Part shown: positions 26,563 through 34,284 of the stretch, piece after piece | How positions within the stretch are numbered: the first letter of the stretch is position 1 | Layout: each line of letters starts with the position of its first letter | NCBI GenBank assembly: GCA_036741355.1 | Contig: DAINSK010000018.1 | Coordinates: 3,734-67,733, forward strand | DNA from: JBBRGK01 sp036741355 | Lineage (GTDB): Bacteria > Chloroflexota > Dehalococcoidia > CAUJGQ01 | Direction: 5' to 3' | DNA length: 64,000 nt | Program-made: the position numbers and the translations under genes | The notes under the pieces: model-generated | Seen by the model: the letters and a program-made list of their open reading frames with translations, nothing else | Database searches by the model: none | Told to the model about the DNA's origin: nothing

Positions 26563-26600
26563 GTCGCACCAGGTCCTTCCTGAGCGGGGTGCCGGTCAAA

Positions 26601-26655
26601 CGCCTGGCCCTGTATCGACGTCGCGGTCTCCGCAACGTCGATACAGGGCCAGGCG
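26601..26655. repeat. Strong intercistronic hairpin
   Basis: A perfect 21-bp inverted repeat (arms 26601-26621 and 26635-26655, 13-base loop), 79 bases from the stop of the GT4 gene and 39 bases before the start of FkbM copy 2, on their shared strand. There is no clear U-run after the stem in the direction of transcription, so it could be a leaky terminator or an RNA-processing or stability element rather than a full terminator. Confidence 0.6.
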
Positions 26656-26733
26656 ATCCTCATTGTCAAAGGTGCGGCAGACAGAGGTATCTATATCAAC
26701 CGACAACTCTGAGAAGGCTAGCTGTATCGACGG

Positions 26734-27867
26734 TCAGACAGTTGTACTCTCCTCGGCGTGCAGCGCCAAACCGAGGGCCTCCTCGAACTGCGCGCCCACC
26801 TGCTGCCAACTGAACTGCCGGGCAAAGGCGACGCTGTTCGTCGAGAGTCGAGCATGCAGCTCGTCATGCCGCAGCAGGCGGATGATACTCCGTGCGAGGG
26901 CAGCGATATCACCAAACGGGTATCGGAGCCCGTTGTACTCGTGCTGTACAGCACCTTCAGGAACCCCGCTGCTGGCGATTACCGGAACTCCGCAGGCGTT
27001 GGCCTCCAGCACGACGATACCAAACCCTTCGACGGAGGAGGGAAGGACCATGACACGACAGCTCCTTAGCAGAGATAGCTTTTCGTCTTCCGTTAGGTTG
27101 AACCTGAACTCAACGTTCCCGCCAATGCCGAGCTCATTACAGAGTCGCTGAAGCCGCTGCTCGTACTTCCTATCATCGTGCCGGCCCGCGAGGATGAGCC
27201 GCGCCGCCGGGACCTGTGCTACCACTTCCTTCATAGCCGCGATCGCATGATCGGGACACTTGTAGCGGCGAAACTTGCCCAGCCAGACGATCGTCGGCGC
27301 AGATACCCGTTCCACGCTACCGGCGAGCCATTGCTCGCGGATGCTCACCGGCACAAGGAATACGTTTTCCCGCCTGAAGCCGATGGTCGAAAAGGCTTCC
27401 TGCCATTCCTTGGTACCCGCGCGCACCCGGGTGTTGCGGTGGATGAAGGCGACCGACCGCTCGAATAAACACAGCACCGGAACGAATAGGCGTGGGTACT
27501 GCGAGGCAAACAGATCGCGGTGAATTTGATGCCATTCAGTGACGACGGGTTCCTTTGCGTACAGCGGCACCAGCCGCGGGATACGAGCGCCGCCGAATCC
27601 TTCGGCAACGATGATGTCGTACTTACCTCGGCAATGCAGCATGTAATGCAGGAACGTACGCAGCCAGAGCGACAGCACGCCCCCCAGGCGAACCACGTGC
27701 ACACTGTCCACCAGCTCTTCGCGTGGTGCGCCTACGAAGCTGCTAGCTAGGAACGTGACCGTATGCGCCCGTGCGGCCAGATACCGCGCGTACTCCCACA
27801 TTTGGATATCGCCGCCGGCCGCGCCGGGGTTGCGCCAATCCCGCGTCGCCAAGAAGAGGACCTTCAT
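26734..27867 (-). CDS. Glycosyltransferase family 4
   Basis: A 377-residue GT-B enzyme. The N-terminal domain opens with MKVLFLATRDWRNPGAAGGD and an acceptor-side loop; the C-terminal Rossmann domain has PTIVWLGKFRRYKCPDHAIAAM near residue 208, LILAGRHDD, and the E-x7-E nucleotide-sugar motif in PSSVEGFGIVVLEANACG near residue 290. It retains the anomeric configuration and uses an NDP-sugar donor to extend a glycan in the cytoplasm. Its ATG overlaps the stop of the GT2 gene as ATGA, showing coupling. Confidence 0.9.
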   Translation of the reverse strand: MKVLFLATRDWRNPGAAGGDIQMWEYARYLAARAHTVTFLASSFVGAPREELVDSVHVVRLGGVLSLWLRTFLHYMLHCRGKYDIIVAEGFGGARIPRLVPLYAKEPVVTEWHQIHRDLFASQYPRLFVPVLCLFERSVAFIHRNTRVRAGTKEWQEAFSTIGFRRENVFLVPVSIREQWLAGSVERVSAPTIVWLGKFRRYKCPDHAIAAMKEVVAQVPAARLILAGRHDDRKYEQRLQRLCNELGIGGNVEFRFNLTEDEKLSLLRSCRVMVLPSSVEGFGIVVLEANACGVPVIASSGVPEGAVQHEYNGLRYPFGDIAALARSIIRLLRHDELHARLSTNSVAFARQFSWQQVGAQFEEALGLALHAEESTTV

Positions 27868-28931
27868 GGGATCGACCTGGGTGGAGCCTTGGGCCTATAG
27901 GTCATGATATGCCAGATCATGACCAGGCCCACTTCCAGCCCCTTGAGCAAACTCTGGCTCGCCCCCTTGGATTCGCCGATGCGCCGGCGGAACGTGACCG
28001 GGATCTCGATGATCGAGAGCCCTTGCCTCAGTGCCACGACGATCATGTGCGGCGAGAAGTGGTTCCCGCCGACAGCGAGGTCGGGCAGAATGCGCTCCAA
28101 CGCTTCCCGGCGGATCGCACGATAGGTGCAGCCCACATCGCTCAGCCTGGCTGCACCGAGGAATTTTGTGTCCCAGAACTTCAGCCGCAGCAGGGTACCC
28201 ACGGCAATGTTGCCCCAGGTAAAGAAGCGATCCATCTGCGAACCGTTCTCCACCAGGTGCGGTACCACGCGCGTACCCAGCACCATATCCGCCTGATCGA
28301 TGTAGGCGCGGAACTTGCTCAGGTCTTTTCCGGCAAACGTGCCGTCGCCCTCGGTGAGCACCACTACGTTCGCCTCGCGGACGTTCAGGCCCTCTACGAG
28401 CCCGCGCATACAGGCGTAACCATATCCCTGCCGGGTTTCCCGAACCACCCGGGCTCCCGCGACGGCTGCCAGCGCTGCCGTGTCGTCGCGACTATTGTTG
28501 TCGATGACGATCACTTCTACGACGCTGTCCTGGGCCTTGAACTCCGCCACCACCTTCGCGATCGCCTGCGCCTCGTTATAGGCGGTAATTACAACGGCCA
28601 TTCGTACAGGGGCACGATATCCCTCATCCCAGGCGTTCGCTCCTTCACCCTCTGCCTCGGCCCTCTTCGCCGTCCTGCGCATCGCCCGGCGCTCCGCCAT
28701 AATCGCGATTCCTATGAGGACTAGCAAAACCAGGAGCCCCCAGGCCAGCACGTCGGTAATGAACAACTTCGCGGTATTCATCGACGTGAGCCAGCCTGAC
28801 GTGTGGCCGGGCAGCGCGCCAACCAGCAGGGCAAGCGGATGGAGGGCAGCCGCCAGCAAGGCCAGCAGCAGCACGATCAGCACAACAAACAGCACCATCT
28901 CGCGTTCCCCACATTCGCTCTTGCCGCTCAC
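27864..28931 (-). CDS. Membrane-anchored glycosyltransferase family 2
   Basis: A 355-residue protein. Two N-terminal hydrophobic segments (about residues 12-35 and 52-72) are followed by a GT-A domain: RMAVVITAYNEAQAIAKVV near residue 107, VIVIDNNSRDDTAALA, and TEGDGTFAGKDL in place of the usual DxDG acidic loop. The QGYGYACMRGL stretch matches DPM1/undecaprenyl-phosphate sugar synthases. It ends with a GESKGASQSLLKGLEVG segment and no C-terminal membrane pair. Likely loads a sugar onto a polyprenyl phosphate or onto the growing glycan. Coupled to the GT4 gene by an ATGA overlap. Confidence 0.87.
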   Translation of the reverse strand: MSGKSECGEREMVLFVVLIVLLLALLAAALHPLALLVGALPGHTSGWLTSMNTAKLFITDVLAWGLLVLLVLIGIAIMAERRAMRRTAKRAEAEGEGANAWDEGYRAPVRMAVVITAYNEAQAIAKVVAEFKAQDSVVEVIVIDNNSRDDTAALAAVAGARVVRETRQGYGYACMRGLVEGLNVREANVVVLTEGDGTFAGKDLSKFRAYIDQADMVLGTRVVPHLVENGSQMDRFFTWGNIAVGTLLRLKFWDTKFLGAARLSDVGCTYRAIRREALERILPDLAVGGNHFSPHMIVVALRQGLSIIEIPVTFRRRIGESKGASQSLLKGLEVGLVMIWHIMTYRPKAPPRSIP

Positions 28932-28950
28932 ATACCCGCGACAAGACCCA

Positions 28951-29418
28951 TCACCTTATCTGCGTGGACCAGTCGGCCCCGACTTCCTGAATCGTGTAGC
29001 GGAGCTCGTCCGGCGCATCAGGGTTGTACTTCTCGGAGATGTGATACATCAGGATGGCCTCCTCGTTGGTGTGATTGCGCCATCCATGTAAAACGCCCGG
29101 CGGAATGCGCAGCACCTTGCCATCGTACTCGGAGAGGCTGATAAAACTGGCGCGGTAGGTCCCATCGTCGTTCGGCACCGCCAGACCTACCTTGAGCGCT
29201 CCCTTGATGACGAACCATTCGTCGTACTGGCGCTGGTGCGCATGCCAGGCCGTGATGATGCCCGGATAGGCGTGGGTGATGTTGATGTCGCCGGTGACCA
29301 CGCCGAAGATATCGGCGTAGCGTCGGCCCCGGTCGTCGTCGTAGCGGCGTGCCACATCACGCAGTTCGGCCAACCCCTCGATCGCCTGCATATGCACCAG
29401 ATTGCCAAACGTGCTCAT
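28951..29418 (-). CDS. dTDP-4-dehydrorhamnose 3,5-epimerase-like cupin (RmlC family)
   Basis: A 155-residue cupin-fold protein. The core AYPGIITAWHAHQRQYDEWFVIKGALKVGL near residues 51-80 and IPPGVLHGWRNH near 113-124 follow the short RmlC-like pattern with metal-free acid/base histidines in place of full-length RmlC motifs. With RmlB- and RmlD-like genes in the same cluster, a 3,5-epimerase or related sugar-nucleotide isomerase is the best reading; WxcM/FdtA-type sugar isomerase is an alternative. No RmlA gene is visible in the window. Confidence 0.75.
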   Translation of the reverse strand: MSTFGNLVHMQAIEGLAELRDVARRYDDDRGRRYADIFGVVTGDINITHAYPGIITAWHAHQRQYDEWFVIKGALKVGLAVPNDDGTYRASFISLSEYDGKVLRIPPGVLHGWRNHTNEEAILMYHISEKYNPDAPDELRYTIQEVGADWSTQIR

Positions 29419-29439
29419 GAGCGCCTTCGTTACCTCAAT

Positions 29440-30540
29440 TTACTTGGCAGTGCGAAGTCCAGTCGTATCTGCAAAGTCGTCGCCGGCAGAAATGGGGCCC
29501 CTGTGCCTCGCACCGCGTAACACGGAAGTGTACTTGGACTGTTGGGGAACGGCGAACTGCTTGCGCTCCAGGCTCTTCCAACAGTCCGTATTTTCTTTGT
29601 ACCAGGCAATGGTCTTCCCAAGGCCCTCGTGCAGGTCGGTGGTAGCGCACCAGCCGAGGAGCTGTTGTGCTAACTGCGAATCAGAGTGGTGCATGTCAAC
29701 CTGCCCGGGACGGTCTACCATGTGCTCGATCAATGAATGAGGCTTGTTCAACTGGTCGAGGATGACATGCGTTATATCCAGTACACTGGTCGCGCGATCC
29801 GAACCAACATTGATAGGTTGACCTGCGATATCCTCGATCGGAACATGCAGCGCCGCATCCAATGCGGCACAGTGGTCCTCCACGTAAAGCCAGTCCCTTA
29901 CGCTCCGGCCGTCCCCGTGGATAGAGATAGGGCGATCCTGTAATGCTTGGGTAATTACGTGGGAAACCAGCTTCTCAATGTGCTGTCGTGGCCCGTAGTT
30001 GTTGAAGGGCCGGATGATAGCAATTGGCAGACCGAACGTGACATAGTACGAATACGCGAGACGATCTGCCGCCACCTTTGCGCCGGCATATGGGCTGCGA
30101 GGATTGAGCGGGTGTTTCTCATCCATAGGCACGGTTTCAGCAGTTCCATATACCTCAGACGAAGAGATGTGCAGAAATCGCTCAACGTTGATTTGACGGA
30201 TGGTATCGAGAAGCACCTGTGCTCCTTTTACGTCCGTATCGATAAAGTCATCCAGGTTGTAGTCGTGGATTGAGTTATCTACGTGCGTTTCCGCAGCGAG
30301 GTGAACCACCGAGTCGCATTGGGCGATCAGGTTCTCCATAAGTTGGCGATCATTAATATTGCCGTGGACAAATATGAATCGCGGGCTTTCCCAGACGTCT
30401 CTCGAAAGATTGCGCAAATTGCCCGCATATGTGACGGCATCAAGGCCAACGACCTGATAGTTCTGATAGCGCTCTAGCAGGTACTGCGCGAAGTTACTGC
30501 CGATGAAGCCCGCGACGCCAGTGACGAGGATCTTCCGCAT
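29440..30540 (-). CDS. NAD-dependent sugar-nucleotide 4,6-dehydratase (RmlB-like)
   Basis: About 366 residues from ATG 30540. The cofactor motif is TGVAGFIGSN at residues 6-15; LDAVTYAGNLRNL near 33-45 and RDWLYVEDH near 230 are typical of RmlB. YAGAK is the catalytic YxxxK. The acid motif, DE-V-Y-G in dTDP-glucose 4,6-dehydratases, reads SSSEVYG here, so the usual Asp is replaced by Ser as in GDP-mannose dehydratase-like enzymes. Lines 30121-30240 count at about 47 percent GC, compared with 75 percent in the nearby GT4 gene, which suggests import of this gene. The C-terminus is about 35 residues longer than usual. Confidence 0.82.
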   Translation of the reverse strand: MRKILVTGVAGFIGSNFAQYLLERYQNYQVVGLDAVTYAGNLRNLSRDVWESPRFIFVHGNINDRQLMENLIAQCDSVVHLAAETHVDNSIHDYNLDDFIDTDVKGAQVLLDTIRQINVERFLHISSSEVYGTAETVPMDEKHPLNPRSPYAGAKVAADRLAYSYYVTFGLPIAIIRPFNNYGPRQHIEKLVSHVITQALQDRPISIHGDGRSVRDWLYVEDHCAALDAALHVPIEDIAGQPINVGSDRATSVLDITHVILDQLNKPHSLIEHMVDRPGQVDMHHSDSQLAQQLLGWCATTDLHEGLGKTIAWYKENTDCWKSLERKQFAVPQQSKYTSVLRGARHRGPISAGDDFADTTGLRTAK

Positions 30541-30567
30541 AGCTCGTGTTTCTCTATCCTTGTTCAA

Positions 30568-31788
30568 TCAGATTTTTGCGAGGCGAGCGGAGCCATCGTG
30601 ACGCGGATGCGCGGCTGACGGAACCGACCCTCCCTTGGTCATCTCCGCCAGGATACCCTCCAGCTCGTCCACGCAGCGCTCCCAGTCCATCGCCAGCGCC
30701 GTGGCCCGCCCTGCTCGCCCCATACGGTATGCGAGCTCGGGCTGGCTCTGCAAGCGCACAATGGCTCCCGCCAGTGCTCCAGGAGATGCTGCCGGCACCA
30801 GGAGCCCCGTCCGGCCCTCGCAGACGATCTCTTCCTGCCCGCCGCCGCGGGTGGCGATGACGGGCAGCCCGCTGGCAAAGGCCTCCAGCACGGCCAGGCC
30901 AAAACCTTCTCCAGTACGCGTGGGCAGGACAAAGGCATCGGAGGCCCGATAGAAGTCCGGTACCAGCTCGTCGGGAAGCGGACCGATCAGCCGCACGTTG
31001 CTCAGCCCTTCCCGCCGGATGCGGCGTTCGAGCGAGCGCCGCTCAGGACCGCCGCCGCCGATGACGACGAAGAGGTCGCGCTGTTTCCGTAACCCGGCGC
31101 AGGCGGCGACCAGGGTATCAAGTCCGTTCCTGTACACCAGGCGACGAACCGTGAACACGATAAAACAGTCGCTCGGTAAGCCAAGTCGCTCGCGGATGGC
31201 CAATTGCTCGTCGGAGGAATTGACGGGGGAAAAGCGCGTGGTTGACACACCATTCCTCACAACGCGAATGGTACGGCCCGGCACCAGCGCGCGCACGTAA
31301 CGAGCGGTATATTCGCTAATCGCCAGAACGCTTGTAGCCGAGCGTACGGTATACCGACCCTGGAGTAGATCTGCGCCTCGCTCAACAATACTCCAGGGAA
31401 AGGGATACTGGATATAGGGATTGTGCTGCAGCAGAACCGCCGGCCTGTCGTGGCGCCGCGCCATCAGCGCACCGAGCGCCGAGCCCATGAAGGAATGGCC
31501 ATGGATCAGCACCACGTCGTGGACAGGCATGAGGCGCTCGAATAGGGACACGAGCCCGGGGGAGAATAGCGGATACGGAATGCCCAGGCGCTCGAGCAGG
31601 TTCACCGCGCTCACGCGGTAGACAGGAAACCCGTCATCCTGCACCAGTTCTGGATCGCCGGGCAGACGTGACGTGATCACGGACACGTGATGTCCCCGCT
31701 GCACGAGCCGGCGGGCCTGTTCGCGAGCCACGGTCTCGACCCCGCCGCGATGCGGGTGCCAGTAGTGCGTCACGATCAGAATCCGCAT
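30568..31788 (-). CDS. Glycosyltransferase family 4
   Basis: A 406-residue GT-B glycosyltransferase from ATG 31788; the longer frame to 31845 lacks family signs. It opens MRILIVTHYWHPHRGGVETVA, the standard start of the PIG-A/GT4 N-domain, with a HGHSFMGSALG loop. The C-domain has FIVFTVRRLVYRNGLDTLVAA near residue 215, DLFVVIGGGGPERRSLE, and PTRTGEGFGLAVLEAFASGLP with the E-x7-E motif. Cytoplasmic, likely adds one residue of the surface glycan. Overall very GC-rich, in contrast to the adjacent dehydratase. Confidence 0.9.
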   Translation of the reverse strand: MRILIVTHYWHPHRGGVETVAREQARRLVQRGHHVSVITSRLPGDPELVQDDGFPVYRVSAVNLLERLGIPYPLFSPGLVSLFERLMPVHDVVLIHGHSFMGSALGALMARRHDRPAVLLQHNPYIQYPFPWSIVERGADLLQGRYTVRSATSVLAISEYTARYVRALVPGRTIRVVRNGVSTTRFSPVNSSDEQLAIRERLGLPSDCFIVFTVRRLVYRNGLDTLVAACAGLRKQRDLFVVIGGGGPERRSLERRIRREGLSNVRLIGPLPDELVPDFYRASDAFVLPTRTGEGFGLAVLEAFASGLPVIATRGGGQEEIVCEGRTGLLVPAASPGALAGAIVRLQSQPELAYRMGRAGRATALAMDWERCVDELEGILAEMTKGGSVPSAAHPRHDGSARLAKI

Positions 31789-31891
31789 CGCTGCACCGAA
31801 TCGCGGCCGGTCGCCTGGCCGACCGTGGGCTGCAAGACAGAGCACGTGAACAGGCTCATGATCGAGCTCCGTGAAGCTTGCGCCGCGATGT

Positions 31892-33136
31892 CTACCAGCC
31901 GAGGTGATCGGTAGAGTATTCGGCCGCCAGCACCGTGCAGATGCCGCAGGCGCCGATCACCATCAGCGCCTGCGCCGCGCCGGCGACGCCAAGGAGCGCG
32001 TGGCTGGACTTCCCGGTCAGCCACAGCACCAGTAGGAGCGCGTCAACGATGAGGCCCGCCAGCGCACAAAGGGCAAACCGCGCCAGCAGGGCATTGACGG
32101 CTCCTGGTCGCGCCAAAAAAAGGAGTCGACGGCGCAGAGCCACGGGGGTAAGCGACGATCGGTAGGCTGCAAGGCTGCCAAGCAGGAGCGCCTGCGCGCC
32201 GATGATCAGGAGCGTGGGACCTACGAATACCGGTAACCAGTGCAGCGACTCGAGCACGATGCCGGCAGGCGCGACGATCGACACGCAGCTCAGCAACAGC
32301 CCCAGCACCACGCAAATGGCTGCTGGCACGAGTAAAGAGATGTGTGGGCTCAACAGGAGCAGCATCAGGATATGCCGCCAGCCATCGGAGAACCTGTTCA
32401 GCTTGCTCTCGCCCACCCGCACCCTGTAGCTGCTGGGCACATCTCGGACGGTAAGCCCGGCTCGCCCTGCTCTGAGCAGCATCTCTGATGCATACTCCAT
32501 CCCCGCGGCCCGTAGCTGCAGCGATAGCACGGTGCCGCGCCAGAAGGCCCGATAGCCCGACTGGCTATCGGAGAGCTCGATGCCGGTCAACAGGCGGAGC
32601 ACGCGCGTGATCAGGGGCGTACCCACGCGGCGGTGCAGGAACGGCATCGCATCGTGCGCGATGCCGCCCAGCAGACGGCTGCCCACCACGATGTCCGCCC
32701 CCTGCGTAAGCGGCGCAAGCAGATCCCCGACATCGGTTAGATCGTAGGTCTGGTCCGCATCCGCCACGACTACGACGTCCCCGCGCGCTGCCTGTACACC
32801 GGCTCTCAGGGCAACGCCATAGCCCCGACGCACTTCAGAGATCACGCGGGCGCCCGCCGCCGCAGCGCGTTCGGCGCTGCGATCGGTGGAACCGTTATCG
32901 ACCACGACCACCTCGCCCGGCAGGCCGGCGCGTGCCAGACCCTGGAAGGCTTCGGCCACGGTGGCCGCAACGGCCGTTTCTTCATTCAGGCAGGGCAGAA
33001 CGATGGAGACAAACTCGATCGCTCGGCGATCTCCGGCATCACGTTGCAGCGCACCCTGGTCCGAGGTCTGGGTCTGCCGGTCGCGGTGGGCGTGGTCCTC
33101 CGCAACAAGCGCATCCGAATTCGAACCCATGAGCAA
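31892..33136 (-). CDS. Glycosyltransferase family 2 with C-terminal membrane helices
   Basis: A 414-residue protein. The GT-A domain starts near residue 41 (EFVSIVLPCLNEETAVAATV), has VVVDNGSTDRS and the acidic loop VVVADADQTYDL near residue 125, and the GxSK-like VRVGESKLNRFSDGWRH near 240. The C-terminal third has about five to six hydrophobic segments from residue 255. This is the layout of polyprenyl-phosphate sugar synthases of the DPM1/GtrB type. It is the first gene of the reverse-strand cluster, facing a 263-base divergent promoter region (33137-33399) shared with the LPNTG protein. Confidence 0.88.
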   Translation of the reverse strand: MLMGSNSDALVAEDHAHRDRQTQTSDQGALQRDAGDRRAIEFVSIVLPCLNEETAVAATVAEAFQGLARAGLPGEVVVVDNGSTDRSAERAAAAGARVISEVRRGYGVALRAGVQAARGDVVVVADADQTYDLTDVGDLLAPLTQGADIVVGSRLLGGIAHDAMPFLHRRVGTPLITRVLRLLTGIELSDSQSGYRAFWRGTVLSLQLRAAGMEYASEMLLRAGRAGLTVRDVPSSYRVRVGESKLNRFSDGWRHILMLLLLSPHISLLVPAAICVVLGLLLSCVSIVAPAGIVLESLHWLPVFVGPTLLIIGAQALLLGSLAAYRSSLTPVALRRRLLFLARPGAVNALLARFALCALAGLIVDALLLVLWLTGKSSHALLGVAGAAQALMVIGACGICTVLAAEYSTDHLGW

Positions 33137-33340
33137 CCCTCCGCCGCATTTTGCCGTCAGTATGCCGTCCCACCCCGACGACCATCAGCACCACGCGAAG
33201 CGCGAATCATTATATCGCCACGCCTATCCTACTTCACGACACGATAGGCGATCGAGTGGATGATCCGTCGAGCAAGGTTGCCCCATGCCCATCTTCAGTT
33301 CGTACAATTCCACAGCTACAACATAACTGCTGTTGCCCTA

Positions 33341-33369
33341 TTGACAAGAGGCGGCTCGCAAGCTACCGT
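33341..33369 (+). promoter_or_regulatory. Candidate promoter of the LPNTG gene
   Basis: A perfect TTGACA -35 (33341-33346) is followed, at 17-base spacing, by TACCGT (33364-33369), a three of six match to the -10. AGGAGG at 33389-33394 is the ribosome site, five bases before ATG 33400. The -10 is weak, so the exact start is uncertain. Confidence 0.45.
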
Positions 33370-33399
33370 GCACAAGGATGACAGGTACAGGAGGTACCT

Positions 33400-33996
33400 A
33401 TGCGTTGGCTTAGACTATTATCCCGAGCACTGCCTCGCCGTGCCCTAGTGGCTGCTGCACTCGTGGTCACCCTGTCCGTGGGCCTGGCACTGTTGACGCA
33501 GAGTGCGAGCCAGCATGCCTCCGGCCAGGTCTACGGCCGGGTCTATACAGTGATTCTTCCGCAGACGGCGCCAGCCGCCGCCACTACCTCCACCACCACC
33601 ACTACTGTGATTCTTCCGCAGACGGCGCCAGCCGCTACCACCAACACCGCAACGGCGGGCGCGCCACCACCGCCACCGCCACCGCCGCCTCCGCCCCCGG
33701 CGCCGGCACGGTCTGCCACTCCGCCCGCACCGCCCGCACCTCCGGCTCCACCGGCGGCGCCTGCACGCACGGCAACGCCTGCGGCTGCAGCACTCGCGGC
33801 AGCGGCACAAGCCATAGCTGCCCAGCGACCGGCCGCCGCGGCTCCGGCTGCCCAGCTGGCGCTTCCGAATACCGGTACTGGTGGTCTCGCGGGCCACAAC
33901 GACAGCATTCCGATGTTGCCGATCGTGATCGGCTTCAGCGCGTTGGCTCTGGTTGGCGGATCGCTCGCGCTGCGGTCGCGCAAGAACGAGGGCTAG
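33400..33996 (+). CDS. Secreted proline/alanine-rich protein with LPNTG sorting signal
   Basis: A 198-residue surface protein. Residues 1-34 form a signal peptide (RRALVAAALVVTLSVGLALL). Two copies of VILPQTAPAA at 51-60 and 70-79 derive from a 29-base direct repeat (33550-33578, 33607-33635). A 12-proline run at 89-100 and Ala/Pro-rich linker follow. Residues 155-159 are LPNTG, then a hydrophobic segment (LPIVIGFSALALVGGSLAL) and the basic end RSRKNEG: a complete cell-wall sorting signal for a sortase. No sortase gene is in the window. A Pro-rich stalk suggests a spacer holding the molecule off the surface. Gene has its own promoter and terminator. Confidence 0.85.
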   Translation: MRWLRLLSRALPRRALVAAALVVTLSVGLALLTQSASQHASGQVYGRVYTVILPQTAPAAATTSTTTTTVILPQTAPAATTNTATAGAPPPPPPPPPPPPAPARSATPPAPPAPPAPPAAPARTATPAAAALAAAAQAIAAQRPAAAAPAAQLALPNTGTGGLAGHNDSIPMLPIVIGFSALALVGGSLALRSRKNEG

Positions 33997-34025
33997 TCTC
34001 GGCGGTACAGCCCGGAAGCCACAGA

Positions 34026-34054
34026 AAAGAGGCCGCGCTTGGCGCGGCCTCTTT
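34026..34054 (+). terminator. Intrinsic terminator after the LPNTG gene
   Basis: A 13-bp perfect stem (34026-34038 with 34042-34054) and a TTG loop, GC-rich with three A at the base and three T at the 3' end, 30 bases after the stop codon of the LPNTG gene. The run of T is short, but the position and stem are convincing. Confidence 0.8.
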
Positions 34055-34095
34055 CGCGTGTTGATGGCCGGAGTATTCACAGCGCAGGTCCCGGA

Positions 34096-34265
34096 ACGAA
34101 GCGAGAGGTTCATTCGAACCTGGACGGTCCAGCGCGGCGTTTATCTGCATCCGCGACACAACTGGTTCATGAGCGCCGCGCTGATGGACGAGGATATTGC
34201 CGCTGCCCTGGAGCTGCACCGACGAGGCGTTTGCGGCCGTGCGGGCAAGGTTCGGCGATTCGTGA
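34096..34265 (+). pseudogene. Class-III aminotransferase tail, frameshifted remnant
   Basis: Between the terminator and the reverse MDR gene, the plus strand encodes QRGVYLHPRHNWFMSAALMD with DEDIAAALEL, the C-terminal signature of class-III (glutamate-1-semialdehyde/omega-type) aminotransferases, and then, after a one-base shift near 34217, TDEAFAAVRARFGDS and a TGA at 34263. There is no start codon context and only about 55 residues of a normally 420-450 residue enzyme remain. This is a decayed 3' end, not a gene. It explains most of the 230-base gap at 34055-34284. Confidence 0.6.
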
Positions 34266-34284
34266 GCGGTCGAGTAGCGAGGTG

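Noticed and set aside
33661..33850. Repetitive CCG/GCC-rich tract that could look like a tandem repeat or CRISPR-like array
   Set aside because: It encodes the proline and alanine run of the LPNTG protein; no regular repeat-spacer spacing exists.
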